A stretch of 48,923 nucleotides of DNA, from NCBI RefSeq assembly GCF_001570985.1, contig NZ_BCSS01000026.1, positions 1 through 48,923 on the forward strand. The letters are read 5' to 3'. The stretch's first letter is position 1. The number at the start of each line of letters is the position of its first letter. Positions 35,144 to 44,179 of this stretch are shown piece by piece. Under the pieces are notes generated by a model. It made no database searches. It was not told the DNA's origin and worked only from the letters and a program-made list of their open reading frames with translations. A program made the position numbers and the translations under genes. Source of the stretch: Janibacter limosus NBRC 16128. Lineage in GTDB: Bacteria > Actinomycetota > Actinomycetes > Actinomycetales > Dermatophilaceae.

Positions 35144-37084
35144 TCACACGCTAGGAGGACCCGCGGCCGCGTGCTCCGAGTTGTCCACAGGGCCCGGCTC
35201 GGGGAGCGGCCGGGACTCGCGACGGGTGCGCTCCAGTGCCTGGGCATAGCCGGCGCCCATGCCGAGGAGCAACAGTCCCGCGACGATGAAGCTGAGCACC
35301 CGGGCGAGGCCACCGAGGAAGGAGAGGTCGAAGAGCAACAGCTTGCCGACGCTCACGGCAGCCAGGGCGAGACCCGCGGGCACGGCGAAGGAGGAGCCGC
35401 GCAGACCCCGCAGCAGGAGGACGGCGGCGATCGCCATCCACACGACGGTCGCGCCGGCCTGACCGGCGGTGAAGCCGCCGCGTGGGTCGTCGACGAGCTG
35501 CCCGACGAGCGTGATGAGCAGGACGACGCTGCCACCGACCCAGAGCACGCTGAGTGAGGTGAGGGCACGAGGCAGGACGGGGACCAGGGCGGGGAGCGTC
35601 GTCGTGACCGCTCGGGCGAGGACGAGGTAGAGCACGGCCAGGCCGAGCGCCGCGAGGAGGTGGCGAGCCGCGACATCGTCGGAGAGGCTGCGCAGGAGGA
35701 CGTGCGGCAGCAGTGTCATCCCGCCGAGCGTGCCGAGGACGCCCAGGCCCAGCGCCACCACGAGTGTGGTGCGGTGCTGCAGGGCCAGGGCAGCCAGGGC
35801 CCACACGAGGCAGAGGCCCACACCCAGGACCGGGGTCCAGTCCTGGCCGTCGCCGGCCCGCAGGGCGGCGCACAGGGAGGCGAGACCGGCGCTCGCGAGA
35901 GAGATCTCGGTGAGCCGGTGCTGCAGCGGGGTGTCGGCCGTCTGGTCGGCCAGACCTGCGACGAGCACGAGCAAGCAGGTCATCACCACGAGGAGGCCGA
36001 CGCCGCTCCAGCGATCATCGACGGCGAGCGCCGCGAGCCCGACCGGGAGGACCGCGACCGGGACGAGGATGCCGAGCTGCTGGGGCAGGCGGGCGACCCG
36101 GGCGCCGGCGAGGCTGGTGCCGAGCACGAGGATCGCGAAGAGCACGCCGAGCAGTGCAGCGATGCCCGTGCGCTCGTGGGCGATGGAGAGACCTGCGAGG
36201 AAGAGGGCCGTGGGCACGACGCGTGCCAGCTCCAGCACCCACCACTGTCGGTCGATCTGCGCCGGCCAGGTGGCGGCGGCGAGGACGAGGAGGAAGCCTC
36301 CGGTCAGCAGGCCGTGCTCGAGACCGACGAAGGGGGCCAGGAAGGCCACACCGAGGACGGCGATGACCGCGAGGAGCTGACTGTCCCAGGCCCGGGCGAG
36401 GAGGACACCGCCGAGGGCGATGAGCCCGGCGAGGACCATGCCGACGGCCAGCGGCACCCACTCGTAGATGCGGGTCACGGCCAGGACGTCGAGGTAGCCG
36501 GTCGCGATGCCGGTGGCGGCCAGGCCGAGAGCACCGATGGTGCCGGAGGGGCGACGGTGGACGATGACCGCGGCACCGACGAGGCCGAGGGCGAGCAGCG
36601 CTCCGCTCACGACACGGGCCAAGGGGCCGAAGAAGCCCATCTGGATGGCCAGGGCGAGGAGGAAGGCGACGCCGATGAGGGTGATCGCGGTGCCGACGAC
36701 GGCCAGCACCTTGGCGACGAGCCCGTCGCGTTGCCACCACGGCTCGCTGGGTGGCAACGGTGCCACCGGCGTGGTGGGCGGAGGGGAGGTGGGCGCCATC
36801 GTGGCGGGCGCCGGTGGGGGCATGACATGGCCCGGGGCGGTCGGAGGCGGGGAGGGCTGGTCCGATGAGGGCCCGGGAGCGCCGGCGACGGGCGCGACCA
36901 CCGGCGGTGCCACGGGAGTCCAGTGCTCGGGACCGGCCTCGAGCAACTGCTCCGCTTCGGTGGACTCTGTGGCCAGGTGGGCCCGCAGGCGTGCCAGCTC
37001 GTTGCCGACGCCGTACATGCGCGACATGGCGTCGGCGAAGTCGTCTTCGATGGCGCGCAACCTCGCGAGGGTGGGGTCTGACAT
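35144..37084 (-). CDS. DUF2339-family large membrane protein
   Basis: A 646-aa protein. Residues 1-55 are a coiled-coil-like cytosolic start, 56-112 a Pro-rich linker, then WWQRDGLVAKVLAVVGTAIT opens a run of about 18-20 hydrophobic helices to the end. LGLAATGIATGYLDVLAVTR is typical of DUF2339. The cytoplasmic tail is short. No enzymatic motif; the family has unknown function, perhaps envelope-related. ATG 37084 is chosen over ATG 37090 because GGGGG then lies at a normal spacing; the in-frame region above it (to 37282) lacks similarity. A 43-nt palindrome covers the start region and would fold the leader of the mRNA. Confidence 0.82.
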   Translation of the reverse strand: MSDPTLARLRAIEDDFADAMSRMYGVGNELARLRAHLATESTEAEQLLEAGPEHWTPVAPPVVAPVAGAPGPSSDQPSPPPTAPGHVMPPPAPATMAPTSPPPTTPVAPLPPSEPWWQRDGLVAKVLAVVGTAITLIGVAFLLALAIQMGFFGPLARVVSGALLALGLVGAAVIVHRRPSGTIGALGLAATGIATGYLDVLAVTRIYEWVPLAVGMVLAGLIALGGVLLARAWDSQLLAVIAVLGVAFLAPFVGLEHGLLTGGFLLVLAAATWPAQIDRQWWVLELARVVPTALFLAGLSIAHERTGIAALLGVLFAILVLGTSLAGARVARLPQQLGILVPVAVLPVGLAALAVDDRWSGVGLLVVMTCLLVLVAGLADQTADTPLQHRLTEISLASAGLASLCAALRAGDGQDWTPVLGVGLCLVWALAALALQHRTTLVVALGLGVLGTLGGMTLLPHVLLRSLSDDVAARHLLAALGLAVLYLVLARAVTTTLPALVPVLPRALTSLSVLWVGGSVVLLITLVGQLVDDPRGGFTAGQAGATVVWMAIAAVLLLRGLRGSSFAVPAGLALAAVSVGKLLLFDLSFLGGLARVLSFIVAGLLLLGMGAGYAQALERTRRESRPLPEPGPVDNSEHAAAGPPSV

Positions 37085-37085
37085 G

Positions 37086-37128
37086 CTCATGCCCCCAGTG
37101 TGCTGTGTCAGCACACCGGGGGCATGAG
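37086..37128. repeat. 43-nt near-perfect palindrome at the DUF2339 gene start
   Basis: Positions 37086-37105 and 37109-37128 are complementary over 20 bp with one A-C mismatch (37097/37117) and a TGT loop. It includes ATG 37090 and the GGGGG Shine-Dalgarno of the DUF2339 gene on the minus strand. In the mRNA it could hide the ribosome site; in DNA it could be an operator. Confidence 0.9.
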
Positions 37129-37339
37129 TTCGGCTACTCAGCGCCGCCTTCAGACGCCACACCCAAAGGCGGGGGTAGCACCCCTGTGGGAGCCAGAGGA
37201 AGTCGGTGCCTGCGTCGGGGAGGAGACGATCGAGCGACCGTTGCTTCCTTGTCCTGTGCTCCTGATGTAGATCCTGCACCACCAGACTTGGACCCTGCTG
37301 GCATCGACCTGTGAGTCTCCTGAGCCCGCCCGACGTTGG

Positions 37340-38620
37340 TCAGCCCTGGGCGGACGGCGCGGTGCCGAGGGTGGCCTTGATCGTCTGCTCCTGACCATCA
37401 CGGATGACGGACAACGAGACGGTCGACCCGATGCGCTGGGCGTGGATCATGCCCACCAGGGACTCGGCCGAGTTGATGCCGGTGTCGTCGACTCCCACGA
37501 TGAGGTCGCCCTCGCGCAGTCCGGCCTTGTCAGCGGCGCTCCCGTCGGAGACGGAGCGGACCTGGGCGCCAGAGCGGGTCGCCGACCCCACCTTGGCGCT
37601 GCCGTCGACCGGCGTCACCCCGAGCAGGGCGTGCTCCGCGCTGCCGTCCTCGATCAGCTGTTCAGCGATCCACTGGGCCTCGTCGACGGGGATGGCGAAG
37701 CCGATGCCGATGCTCCCGGACTGGCCACCGGAGCCGCCGAGCGTCGCGATCGAGGAGTTGATCCCCACGAGACGTCCCGCCGCGTCGACGAGTGCCCCTC
37801 CGGAGTTGCCGGGGTTGACCGCGGCCGAGGTCTGGATGGCGGAGGTGACGACGGGCGAGGCCTGCTGCTGGGCGAAGGGGTCCTGGCCGCCGCTCTCGCT
37901 GGCGCTCGTCGTCACCGGGCGGTTGAGCGCACTGACGATGCCCGTCGTGACCGTGCCTGCCAGACCGAGCGGGTTGCCGACGGCCATGACGGGATCACCC
38001 ACCGTGAGTCCCTGGGAGGAGCCCATGGTGATTGGCCGCAGGCCCTGCGGCGGGTCGGTGATCGTGACGACCGCGAGGTCGGTCGATGCGTCCTCGCCGG
38101 CAACCGTGGCCGCGTAGGTCGACCCGTCAGCGAGGGTGACGGTGATCTGTGCGTCGTCGCCGGCGCCGCTCACGACGTGGTGGTTGGTGAGGACATGGCC
38201 TGAGCCGTCGATGATGACGCCTGAGCCCTCTCCACCGGAGCTGCCGCTCTTGACCGTGATCGCGACGACGCTCGGGGAGACGGCTGCGGTCACGGCGTTC
38301 CAGTCGGGGTTGGTCTTGGAGGCGCTGCTCACCGGGACGACGCTCGCGACGCCGTCACCGCCGACGGACGAACCGGTGGCTACCGGCGGTGTCTCACCGG
38401 GGCCCTGGTCGGTGAGGGAGATGACACCCCAGGTGCCGCCGGTGGCCAGGGCTGCGGAGAGGATGCCGACCGCGGCCAGCTCGCCGACGCGGCGACCACG
38501 GTGGCGGTGCAGCCTGGGCGGTGGCGGAGCGGTGAGTGCCTCGGCGTAGGAGGTCGTCGGGGTCGGACCGCCCTCGCCACGTGGTGCGTGCGGTGGGATC
38601 GGTGCGGTGGGGTGGTCCAT
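37340..38620 (-). CDS. HtrA/DegP-like serine protease with PDZ domain
   Basis: A 426-aa membrane-anchored protease. A Pro-rich cytosolic start (1-43) precedes a transmembrane helix (about 47-69). The trypsin-like domain has His148 in LTNHHVV, Asp181 in STDLAVV and Ser273 in NPGNSGGAL, all intact. A PDZ domain (about 330-415) contains DGSAADKAGLREGDLIVGVDD. Such proteins clear misfolded exported proteins. It lies 91 nt after the histidine kinase gene; regulator-kinase-HtrA order parallels mprA-mprB-pepD of M. tuberculosis. AAGGAG precedes ATG 38620. Confidence 0.92.
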   Translation of the reverse strand: MDHPTAPIPPHAPRGEGGPTPTTSYAEALTAPPPPRLHRHRGRRVGELAAVGILSAALATGGTWGVISLTDQGPGETPPVATGSSVGGDGVASVVPVSSASKTNPDWNAVTAAVSPSVVAITVKSGSSGGEGSGVIIDGSGHVLTNHHVVSGAGDDAQITVTLADGSTYAATVAGEDASTDLAVVTITDPPQGLRPITMGSSQGLTVGDPVMAVGNPLGLAGTVTTGIVSALNRPVTTSASESGGQDPFAQQQASPVVTSAIQTSAAVNPGNSGGALVDAAGRLVGINSSIATLGGSGGQSGSIGIGFAIPVDEAQWIAEQLIEDGSAEHALLGVTPVDGSAKVGSATRSGAQVRSVSDGSAADKAGLREGDLIVGVDDTGINSAESLVGMIHAQRIGSTVSLSVIRDGQEQTIKATLGTAPSAQG

Positions 38621-38711
38621 CAGAAGGCTCCTTGTCGAGGCTGTTGGATCCACCCTGCTCCTGCAACTTCGGCCCCGGCTTGGTTTTGCCTGTGGGTTCG
38701 CTGTGCCCGGC

Positions 38712-40196
38712 TCAGACCCGGTCGGGTCGCACGGGGACCGATCCGGGCAGCTCCACCCGGAAGGTCGCGCCACCGCCGGGGGTGTCGAGCACGCGGACCT
38801 CGCCGTGGTGCTGGGCGACGATGGCCGTGACGATCGCCAGGCCGAGCCCGCTGCCGCCACGGGCGCGCGAGCGCGCCTTGTCCACGCGGTAGAAGCGCTC
38901 GAAGACCCGCTCGGCCACGTCAGGGGCGATCCCCGCGCCGTGGTCACGGACCTCGATGACGGCGCGGTCGCCGACCTGCCCCGTGCGCACCTCCACGAGC
39001 ACGTCGTCAGCGGTGTGCATGAGGGCATTGCCGATGAGGTTGCTGAGGACCTGGCGCAGGCGGCTGTCATCGCCGAGCAGGACCACGGGGGCGAGCTCGG
39101 CATCGAGCCCGACGAGCTGGATGTGACGGTGGGGGGCACGGGCCCGAGCGTCGTGCACCGTCTCTGCGGCGATCACCACCAGGTCGACCTCGGCGAGCTC
39201 GAGCGGCCGCTGGTCGTCGAGCCGGGCGAGCAGCAGCAGGTCGTCGACGAGCACGCCCATGCGAGAGGCCTCACCCTCGATCCGGTCCATGGCCTGGGCG
39301 GTCTGGTCCGGTCCCTGCACGGCCCCCTGCCGGTAGAGCTCGGCGTACCCGCGCACGGTCGCCAGTGGGGTGCGCAGCTCGTGGCTGGCGTCCGCGACGA
39401 ACTGGCGCATCTTGGTCTCGGAGGCTTCTTGGAGGGCGAAGCTGCGCTCGACCTGGCCGAGCATGGCGTTGAGCGAGTCGCTGAGGCTCGCGACCTCGTC
39501 GTGGCTGTAGCGGACCGGGACGCGACGGCTGAGGTCTCCCGCCGCGATGCCGGCGGCGGTGTCCTCGATGCGGCGAAGGGGTCGGAAGGCTCGCCGGGTC
39601 GCGAACCACCCCAGCACCCCACAGGTGACCAGGGCGGTCAGCCCGACCACCGTGGTGACGATCGCGAAGCGCTTGACGATCTTGTTGACCCCGGTCATCG
39701 GCATGCCGACGGCGAAGGTGGAGTTGTCCGGTGTCGTGTAGTGGCCAGCGATGAAGCGCCACCGGGTCCGGCCGTCGAGGGACTCCACGGTGAAGGGCTG
39801 GCCGCTGCGGACGCGGGGATCGTCGAGCGTCAGGACAGGGACATCGGGCCGGGTGGTCTCGCCGGTGGGGAAGCGGTACTGCCAGGCGGTCCCGTCGGAT
39901 GGCTGCCGCACGAAGAAGTAGTTGGTCGGGTCTGCGCGCGTCTCATGGCTGTAGATGTCGCCGTTGTCGCCGCCGACGGTCACCGCCGAGTCGTCCTCGG
40001 CGATCGGGATGGCCACCGCCCGCAGCTGGTCGTCGACATTGGCCTTGAGGTCACGCTGGACGAGCCAGGCCGTCGTCAGGGAGGTGGCCATGAGGGCCGC
40101 GAGCAGGAGGGTGAGCAGGATGACGATGAGCCGCCAGGTGAGCGGCATCGCCTCGAGCTTGCGGACGACGGGCGTGGTCACCCGCTCCATGCTCAT
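38712..40196 (-). CDS. Sensor histidine kinase
   Basis: A 494-aa kinase with two membrane helices (about 22-46 and 177-199), an extracytoplasmic sensor of about 130 residues, a HAMP linker (about 200-252) and a cytosolic kinase. The phosphoacceptor is His272 in ASHELRTPLATVRGY. The N box is LIGNALMHTADD, the G1 box VRDHGAGIAPDV, the F box RFYRVDK, and the G2 box GSGLGLAIVTAIV. It starts at ATG 40196, 7 nt after the response-regulator gene, so both are co-expressed. The signal is unknown; coupling to an HtrA gene suggests envelope stress. Confidence 0.93.
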   Translation of the reverse strand: MSMERVTTPVVRKLEAMPLTWRLIVILLTLLLAALMATSLTTAWLVQRDLKANVDDQLRAVAIPIAEDDSAVTVGGDNGDIYSHETRADPTNYFFVRQPSDGTAWQYRFPTGETTRPDVPVLTLDDPRVRSGQPFTVESLDGRTRWRFIAGHYTTPDNSTFAVGMPMTGVNKIVKRFAIVTTVVGLTALVTCGVLGWFATRRAFRPLRRIEDTAAGIAAGDLSRRVPVRYSHDEVASLSDSLNAMLGQVERSFALQEASETKMRQFVADASHELRTPLATVRGYAELYRQGAVQGPDQTAQAMDRIEGEASRMGVLVDDLLLLARLDDQRPLELAEVDLVVIAAETVHDARARAPHRHIQLVGLDAELAPVVLLGDDSRLRQVLSNLIGNALMHTADDVLVEVRTGQVGDRAVIEVRDHGAGIAPDVAERVFERFYRVDKARSRARGGSGLGLAIVTAIVAQHHGEVRVLDTPGGGATFRVELPGSVPVRPDRV

Positions 40197-40203
40197 GGCC
40201 GGC

Positions 40204-40920
40204 TCATTCCGGGGGCAGGCGCAACACGTAGCCGAAGCCGCGCTTGGTGTGGATCAGCGTCGGGAGGCCCTCGGTGTCGATCTTGCGCCGCAGGTAGGAG
40301 ATGTAGGACTCGACGATGCCCATCTCGCCGCGGAAGTCGTAGTCCCAGACGTGGTCGAGGATCTGCGCCTTGGACAGCACTCGGTTGGGGTTGAGCATGA
40401 GGTAGCGCAGGAGCTTGAACTCCGTGGGCGAGACGTCGATCGAGCGGCCCGCCCGGCGGACCTCGTGCGCATCGTCGTCGAGCTCGAGGTCGGCGAAGCG
40501 CAAGGTTGCCTCCGCGGAGGGGACATCCTGCGTGCGGCGCAGGATGACGCGGATGCGGGCGATGACCTCCTCGAGGGAGAAGGGCTTGGTCACGTAGTCG
40601 TCGCCACCGACGGTCAGGCCCTTGATCTTGTCGTCGAGGGAGTCCCGCGCCGTGAGGAAGAGGATCGGCTGGTGCCGCTCGGACGCTCGCAGCGTGGAGG
40701 CCACCTCGAAGCCGTCGATGTCGGGGAGCATGACGTCCAGGACGATGAGGTCGGGCTCGAGACGGTGGACGATGTCGAGCGCCGTGGCGCCGTCGCCGGC
40801 CACCTCGACCTGGAAGCCCGCGAAGCGCAGGGAGGTGGCCAGCAGCTCGCGGATGTTGGGCTCGTCCTCGACGACGAGGAGGTAGGGGCTCGCCTCGGTA
40901 GGGGTTGCATGAGTGCTCAC
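40204..40920 (-). CDS. OmpR-family response regulator, PhoP/TcrX-like
   Basis: A 238-aa regulator. The receiver has Asp62 in LIVLDVMLPDIDG, the conserved Thr in LFLTARDSLDDKIKGL and Lys in DDYVTKPFSLEEV. The DNA-binding winged helix includes SPTEFKLLRYLMLNPNRVLS, KAQILDHVWDYDFRGE, and VESYISYLRRKID, which closely resembles actinobacterial PhoP-type proteins. Starts at GTG 40920. It leads a regulator-kinase-HtrA array read leftward, and is divergent from the ehu operon across 200 bp in which no clear promoter motif was seen. Confidence 0.93.
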   Translation of the reverse strand: MSTHATPTEASPYLLVVEDEPNIRELLATSLRFAGFQVEVAGDGATALDIVHRLEPDLIVLDVMLPDIDGFEVASTLRASERHQPILFLTARDSLDDKIKGLTVGGDDYVTKPFSLEEVIARIRVILRRTQDVPSAEATLRFADLELDDDAHEVRRAGRSIDVSPTEFKLLRYLMLNPNRVLSKAQILDHVWDYDFRGEMGIVESYISYLRRKIDTEGLPTLIHTKRGFGYVLRLPPE

Positions 40921-41121
40921 CCGATCGAGTGTGCGCCCGTTGTCTGGATGTCTGCTGAACGTTTGCGGGGTCAGGAGAGTCTCCGCGTTGGGTCACGGAG
41001 TGACAACGAAGGGCGGATCGCCCGTCCGCTTGGCCCCCTTGGCCCCTCGTGTTTGGTCGGGTGGGGGTGATTCGGAGGACTGGGAACGCCCCGGGAAGAT
41101 CCTCCGCTGGGAGGAACTGCC

Positions 41122-42006
41122 GTGCGACACACGCGAACTCTGGCCGGTACCGCTGCACTGACCCTGGCCCTGACACTGGCGGCCTGTGGGGACTCGGGCT
41201 CGGACGACGCCTCGGGTGACAAGCTCGCCGAGCTCAAGGACAAGGGGACGATCACCGTCGCGTTCGCCGGTGAGGAGCCCTATTCCTTCGAGAAGGACGG
41301 CGAGCTCACGGGCGCGACGATCGCCTTGCACAAGAAGATCTTCAAGGAGATGGGGATCGACGAGGTCAAGGGCGTCAAGACCGAGTGGAATGCACTCATC
41401 CCGGGGTTGAAGGCTGGCCGCTTCGACGTCATCTCGGCGGGGATGTCGATCCTGCCCGACCGCTGCAAGGAGGCCTCCTTCGGTGACCCGGAGATCCTCT
41501 ACACGACGGCGCTCATGGTTCCCGAGGGCAACCCCAAGAACCTCAAGACCCTCGCCGACGTCAAGAAGTCCGGCGCCAAGCTCTCGACGATGAGTGGCGC
41601 CATCGAGACCGACTACGCGAAGTCGCTCGACATCAAGGCCACCCAGGTCAAGTCGCCGCAGGACGGCATGGACGGGGTCGCCCGCGGCAGCAGCGATGTC
41701 TTCGCCCTCACCGGTATCTCGCTGCGGACGATGGACGAGAACAACCCCGACGTCAAGGTCGAGGTGACCGACTCCTTCGTCGCGGTCGTCGACGGCAAGG
41801 AGCAGGTCGGGGCCGGCGCGACGGTCTTCAAGAAGGGTGACGACACCCTGCGCGATGCCTACAACAAGGAGCTCGCCAAGATCACCGGTGACGAGAAGGC
41901 CTACACGGACGTCATCGGCGAGTTCGGCTTCACCGACGCCGAGCGGCCCAAGGGTGACCTGACGACCGAGCAGCTCTGCAAGGGTGAGCTCCCGGACGCC
42001 AAGTGA
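41122..42006 (+). CDS. ehuB: Ectoine/hydroxyectoine-type ABC transporter substrate-binding lipoprotein
   Basis: A 294-aa family 3 solute-binding protein with a lipoprotein signal ending LAAC (Cys22). The mature start GTITVAFAGEEPYSFEKDG and the stretch GLKAGRFDVISAGMSILPDR with the following CKEASFGDPE match EhuB more than general amino-acid binders. The protein would capture the compatible solute for osmoprotection or nutrition. It starts at GTG 41122 with GGGAGGA at 41109-41115 and overlaps ehuC by GTGA. Amino-acid (polar) uptake is the alternative. Confidence 0.85.
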   Translation: MRHTRTLAGTAALTLALTLAACGDSGSDDASGDKLAELKDKGTITVAFAGEEPYSFEKDGELTGATIALHKKIFKEMGIDEVKGVKTEWNALIPGLKAGRFDVISAGMSILPDRCKEASFGDPEILYTTALMVPEGNPKNLKTLADVKKSGAKLSTMSGAIETDYAKSLDIKATQVKSPQDGMDGVARGSSDVFALTGISLRTMDENNPDVKVEVTDSFVAVVDGKEQVGAGATVFKKGDDTLRDAYNKELAKITGDEKAYTDVIGEFGFTDAERPKGDLTTEQLCKGELPDAK

Positions 42007-42701
42007 CCGAAAATCTCGAGGCACTACGTGATGCCCTGCCGAGGTTGGGCGAGGGCGTGCTCGTCACGCTCCAGCTCACCCTCGGCGGGGCCCTCGTGGC
42101 CTTCCTCGTCTCGGTGGTCCTCGGACTGCTGAGCATCAGCCCGGTGGCGCCGCTGCGCTGGCTGGCGACGATCGTCGTCGAGTTCTTCCGCGGGACCTCG
42201 CTCGTCGTCCAGCTCTTCTGGCTCTACTACGTCATGCCGCTCTTCGGGGTGAGCATGGACGCGGTCCTGACCGGGGTCCTCGCGCTCGGACTCAACTACG
42301 GCGCCTACGGTGCGGAGATCGTGCGCGGCTCGATCAACGCGGTGGACAAGGGGCAGTGGGAGGGCGCCACGGCGCTCAACATGTCACCGCTGATGCGCAT
42401 GCGCCGGATCATCTGGCCGCAGGCGTGGGTGCTCATGCTCTCCGGCTACAACAACCTGCTGATCATGCTCATCAAGGGGACTGCAGTGGCGCTCTTCATC
42501 GGGCTGCAGGACCTGGCCTACGAGATCGATGAGCTACGTCTCGACACGACGACGATCTTCGCCTACGGCGTCGGCCTGATCGTCTACTACCTCTTCGCGC
42601 TCGTCTTCTCCTCCGGGCTCAGACAGCTCGAGAAGCGTGCCCGTCGACGGCTCGGACTGGGCGCCGGCAGCACCCACGAGAGTGCGGGGGTGGCGCTCTG
42701 A
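42003..42701 (+). CDS. ehuC: Ectoine-type ABC transporter permease EhuC
   Basis: A 232-aa HisM/GlnP-type permease with about five membrane helices. VEFFRGTSLVVQLFWLYYVM is the conserved helix-loop, and NAVDKGQWEGATALNMSPLM is the coupling EAA-like loop that contacts the ATPase. Starts at GTG overlapping ehuB and ends overlapping ehuD by one nucleotide. Together with EhuD it would form the translocation channel. Confidence 0.87.
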   Translation: MTENLEALRDALPRLGEGVLVTLQLTLGGALVAFLVSVVLGLLSISPVAPLRWLATIVVEFFRGTSLVVQLFWLYYVMPLFGVSMDAVLTGVLALGLNYGAYGAEIVRGSINAVDKGQWEGATALNMSPLMRMRRIIWPQAWVLMLSGYNNLLIMLIKGTAVALFIGLQDLAYEIDELRLDTTTIFAYGVGLIVYYLFALVFSSGLRQLEKRARRRLGLGAGSTHESAGVAL

Positions 42702-43369
42702 TGATGCCCGCCATCACCTTCGACGAGTTCTGGAGCTGGGAGGCCGCTCGCGACCTCGCGCCCGAGATCATCGAGGCCTTCGTCAAGGCCACCTTGCTCA
42801 TCACCGTCGTCGGCACGATCGTCGCCGTGGTCATGGGCTTGATCCTGGCCGTCCTCACCCAGGTCGCTCCCGCGATCCTGTCGAAACCCGTGCGGTGGGT
42901 CATGGACGTCATCCGGATGACGCCCCTCATCGTGCAGCTGGTCTTCGCCAAGTTCCTCGTACCGGTCGACTGGAGCATGTTGTGGGTCGGTACGGCAGTC
43001 ATCGGCGTCCACTACGCGACCTACATGGCCGAGTCCTTCATCGCCGGCATCGGGTCGGTCGACAAGGGGCAGTGGGAGGCGGCCCGGGCGCTCAGCCTCC
43101 CGCAGGGACGCACGTGGCGCGACATCGTCCTGCCGCAGGCCCTGCGCTCGACCTTGCCGGCCCTCGGCAACTGGGCGATCTCGATGTTCAAGGACACCCC
43201 GTACCTCTTCGCGATCTCGGTCCTGGAGATGGTCACCGTCGCCCAGCAGGCCGGCGGCAACACCTTCCGCTACAACGAGGCCTTCACGATCGCCGGCCTG
43301 ATCTTCCTCGTCGCCAGCCTGGTCACCGCGGTGGCCGTGCGCAGATTGGAAAAAGCCCTTGTCTACTGA
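42701..43369 (+). CDS. ehuD: Ectoine-type ABC transporter permease EhuD
   Basis: A 222-aa second permease subunit. WSWEAARDLAPEIIEAFVKA matches the EhuD N-terminus, and DVIRMTPLIVQLVFAKFLVP the conserved helix. The coupling loop is SVDKGQWEAARALSLPQGRT, then WRDIVLPQAL. It overlaps ehuC by one nucleotide (TGATG; a second in-frame ATG follows directly) and ehuA by 11 nt if ehuA uses TTG. Confidence 0.88.
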   Translation: MMPAITFDEFWSWEAARDLAPEIIEAFVKATLLITVVGTIVAVVMGLILAVLTQVAPAILSKPVRWVMDVIRMTPLIVQLVFAKFLVPVDWSMLWVGTAVIGVHYATYMAESFIAGIGSVDKGQWEAARALSLPQGRTWRDIVLPQALRSTLPALGNWAISMFKDTPYLFAISVLEMVTVAQQAGGNTFRYNEAFTIAGLIFLVASLVTAVAVRRLEKALVY

Positions 43370-44165
43370 CACGACCGGGGGGACACCCCCTTCGACCGCA
43401 GTGCCGCCCGTCATCCGCTTCGAGGACGTCGTCAAGAGGTTCGGTGACCACACGGTGCTGTCCGATCTCAACTTCGACGTCGCGCAGGGGGAGCGGGTCA
43501 CACTCATCGGGCCCAGCGGGTCCGGCAAGACGACGATCCTGCGTCTGGTGATGACCCTCGAGCACCTCACCGAGGGCTACATCTGGATCGACGGCAAGCC
43601 GTTGACCCACGACCGGCGCGGTGACAAGCGGGTCCAGCTGAAGCAGAAGGAGGTCGCCGAGACGCGCAAGCAGATCGGCATGGTCTTCCAGCACTTCAAC
43701 CTCTTCCCCAACATGTCGGTCATCGACAACGTCACCGAGGCGCCGGTGCACGTGCTGGGGCGAGGCAAGGAGGAGGCGCGCGAGCGCGCCCTCGCACTGC
43801 TCGACCAGGTGGGGCTGAAGGACCGTGCCGACGAGCACCCGAGCCGGCTGTCAGGTGGTCAGAAGCAGCGCGTCGCGATCGCCCGGGCCCTGGCGATGGA
43901 CCCCAAGATCCTGCTGCTCGACGAGGTCACCTCGGCGCTCGACCCCGAGCTCGTCGGTGATGTGCTCGCGGTGCTGCGCGATGTCGCCGAATCCACCGAC
44001 ATCTCGATGCTCATCGTCACGCACGAGATGAAGTTCGCCCGCGATGTCTCGCACAAGGTGATGATGTTCGACGCGGGCCATGTCCTCGAGCAGGGGCCGC
44101 CGGACCAGATCCTTGGCAACCCCTCGCACGAGCGCACGCGCAGGTTCCTCGACTCGATCCTCTGA
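43359..44165 (+). CDS. ehuA: Ectoine-type ABC transporter ATP-binding protein
   Basis: A 268-aa ATPase. Walker A is GPSGSGKTT (about 48-56), Q-loop MVFQHFNLFPNMSVIDNV, signature LSGGQKQRVAIARALAMDPK, Walker B ILLLDEVTSALDPEL and switch MLIVTHEMKFARDV. The insertion DGKPLTHDRRGDKRVQLKQK after Walker A is longer than in GlnQ and suits EhuA. The start is ambiguous: TTG 43359, inside the end of ehuD with GGAAAAAG upstream, is favoured by coupling; GTG 43401 would remove only 14 residues of low conservation. Last gene of the operon; convergent with the XPB gene. Confidence 0.88.
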   Translation: MSTDTTGGTPPSTAVPPVIRFEDVVKRFGDHTVLSDLNFDVAQGERVTLIGPSGSGKTTILRLVMTLEHLTEGYIWIDGKPLTHDRRGDKRVQLKQKEVAETRKQIGMVFQHFNLFPNMSVIDNVTEAPVHVLGRGKEEARERALALLDQVGLKDRADEHPSRLSGGQKQRVAIARALAMDPKILLLDEVTSALDPELVGDVLAVLRDVAESTDISMLIVTHEMKFARDVSHKVMMFDAGHVLEQGPPDQILGNPSHERTRRFLDSIL

Positions 44166-44179
44166 CCCGAGGGATCCGG

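Noticed and set aside
34798-37084. A type VII secretion locus
   Set aside because: Only one WXG100 gene is present; no FtsK/SpoIIIE-type ATPase, EccB/D/E or partner gene in the window.
37129-37339. Possible tRNA or structured RNA between htrA and the DUF2339 gene
   Set aside because: No cloverleaf, T arm or known RNA motif could be assembled; the open frame across it lacks similarity to the DUF2339 family.
40921-41121. Divergent promoters for the response regulator and ehu operon
   Set aside because: The gap must hold promoters, but I could not find a -35/-10 pair with acceptable spacing on either strand, so none is claimed.
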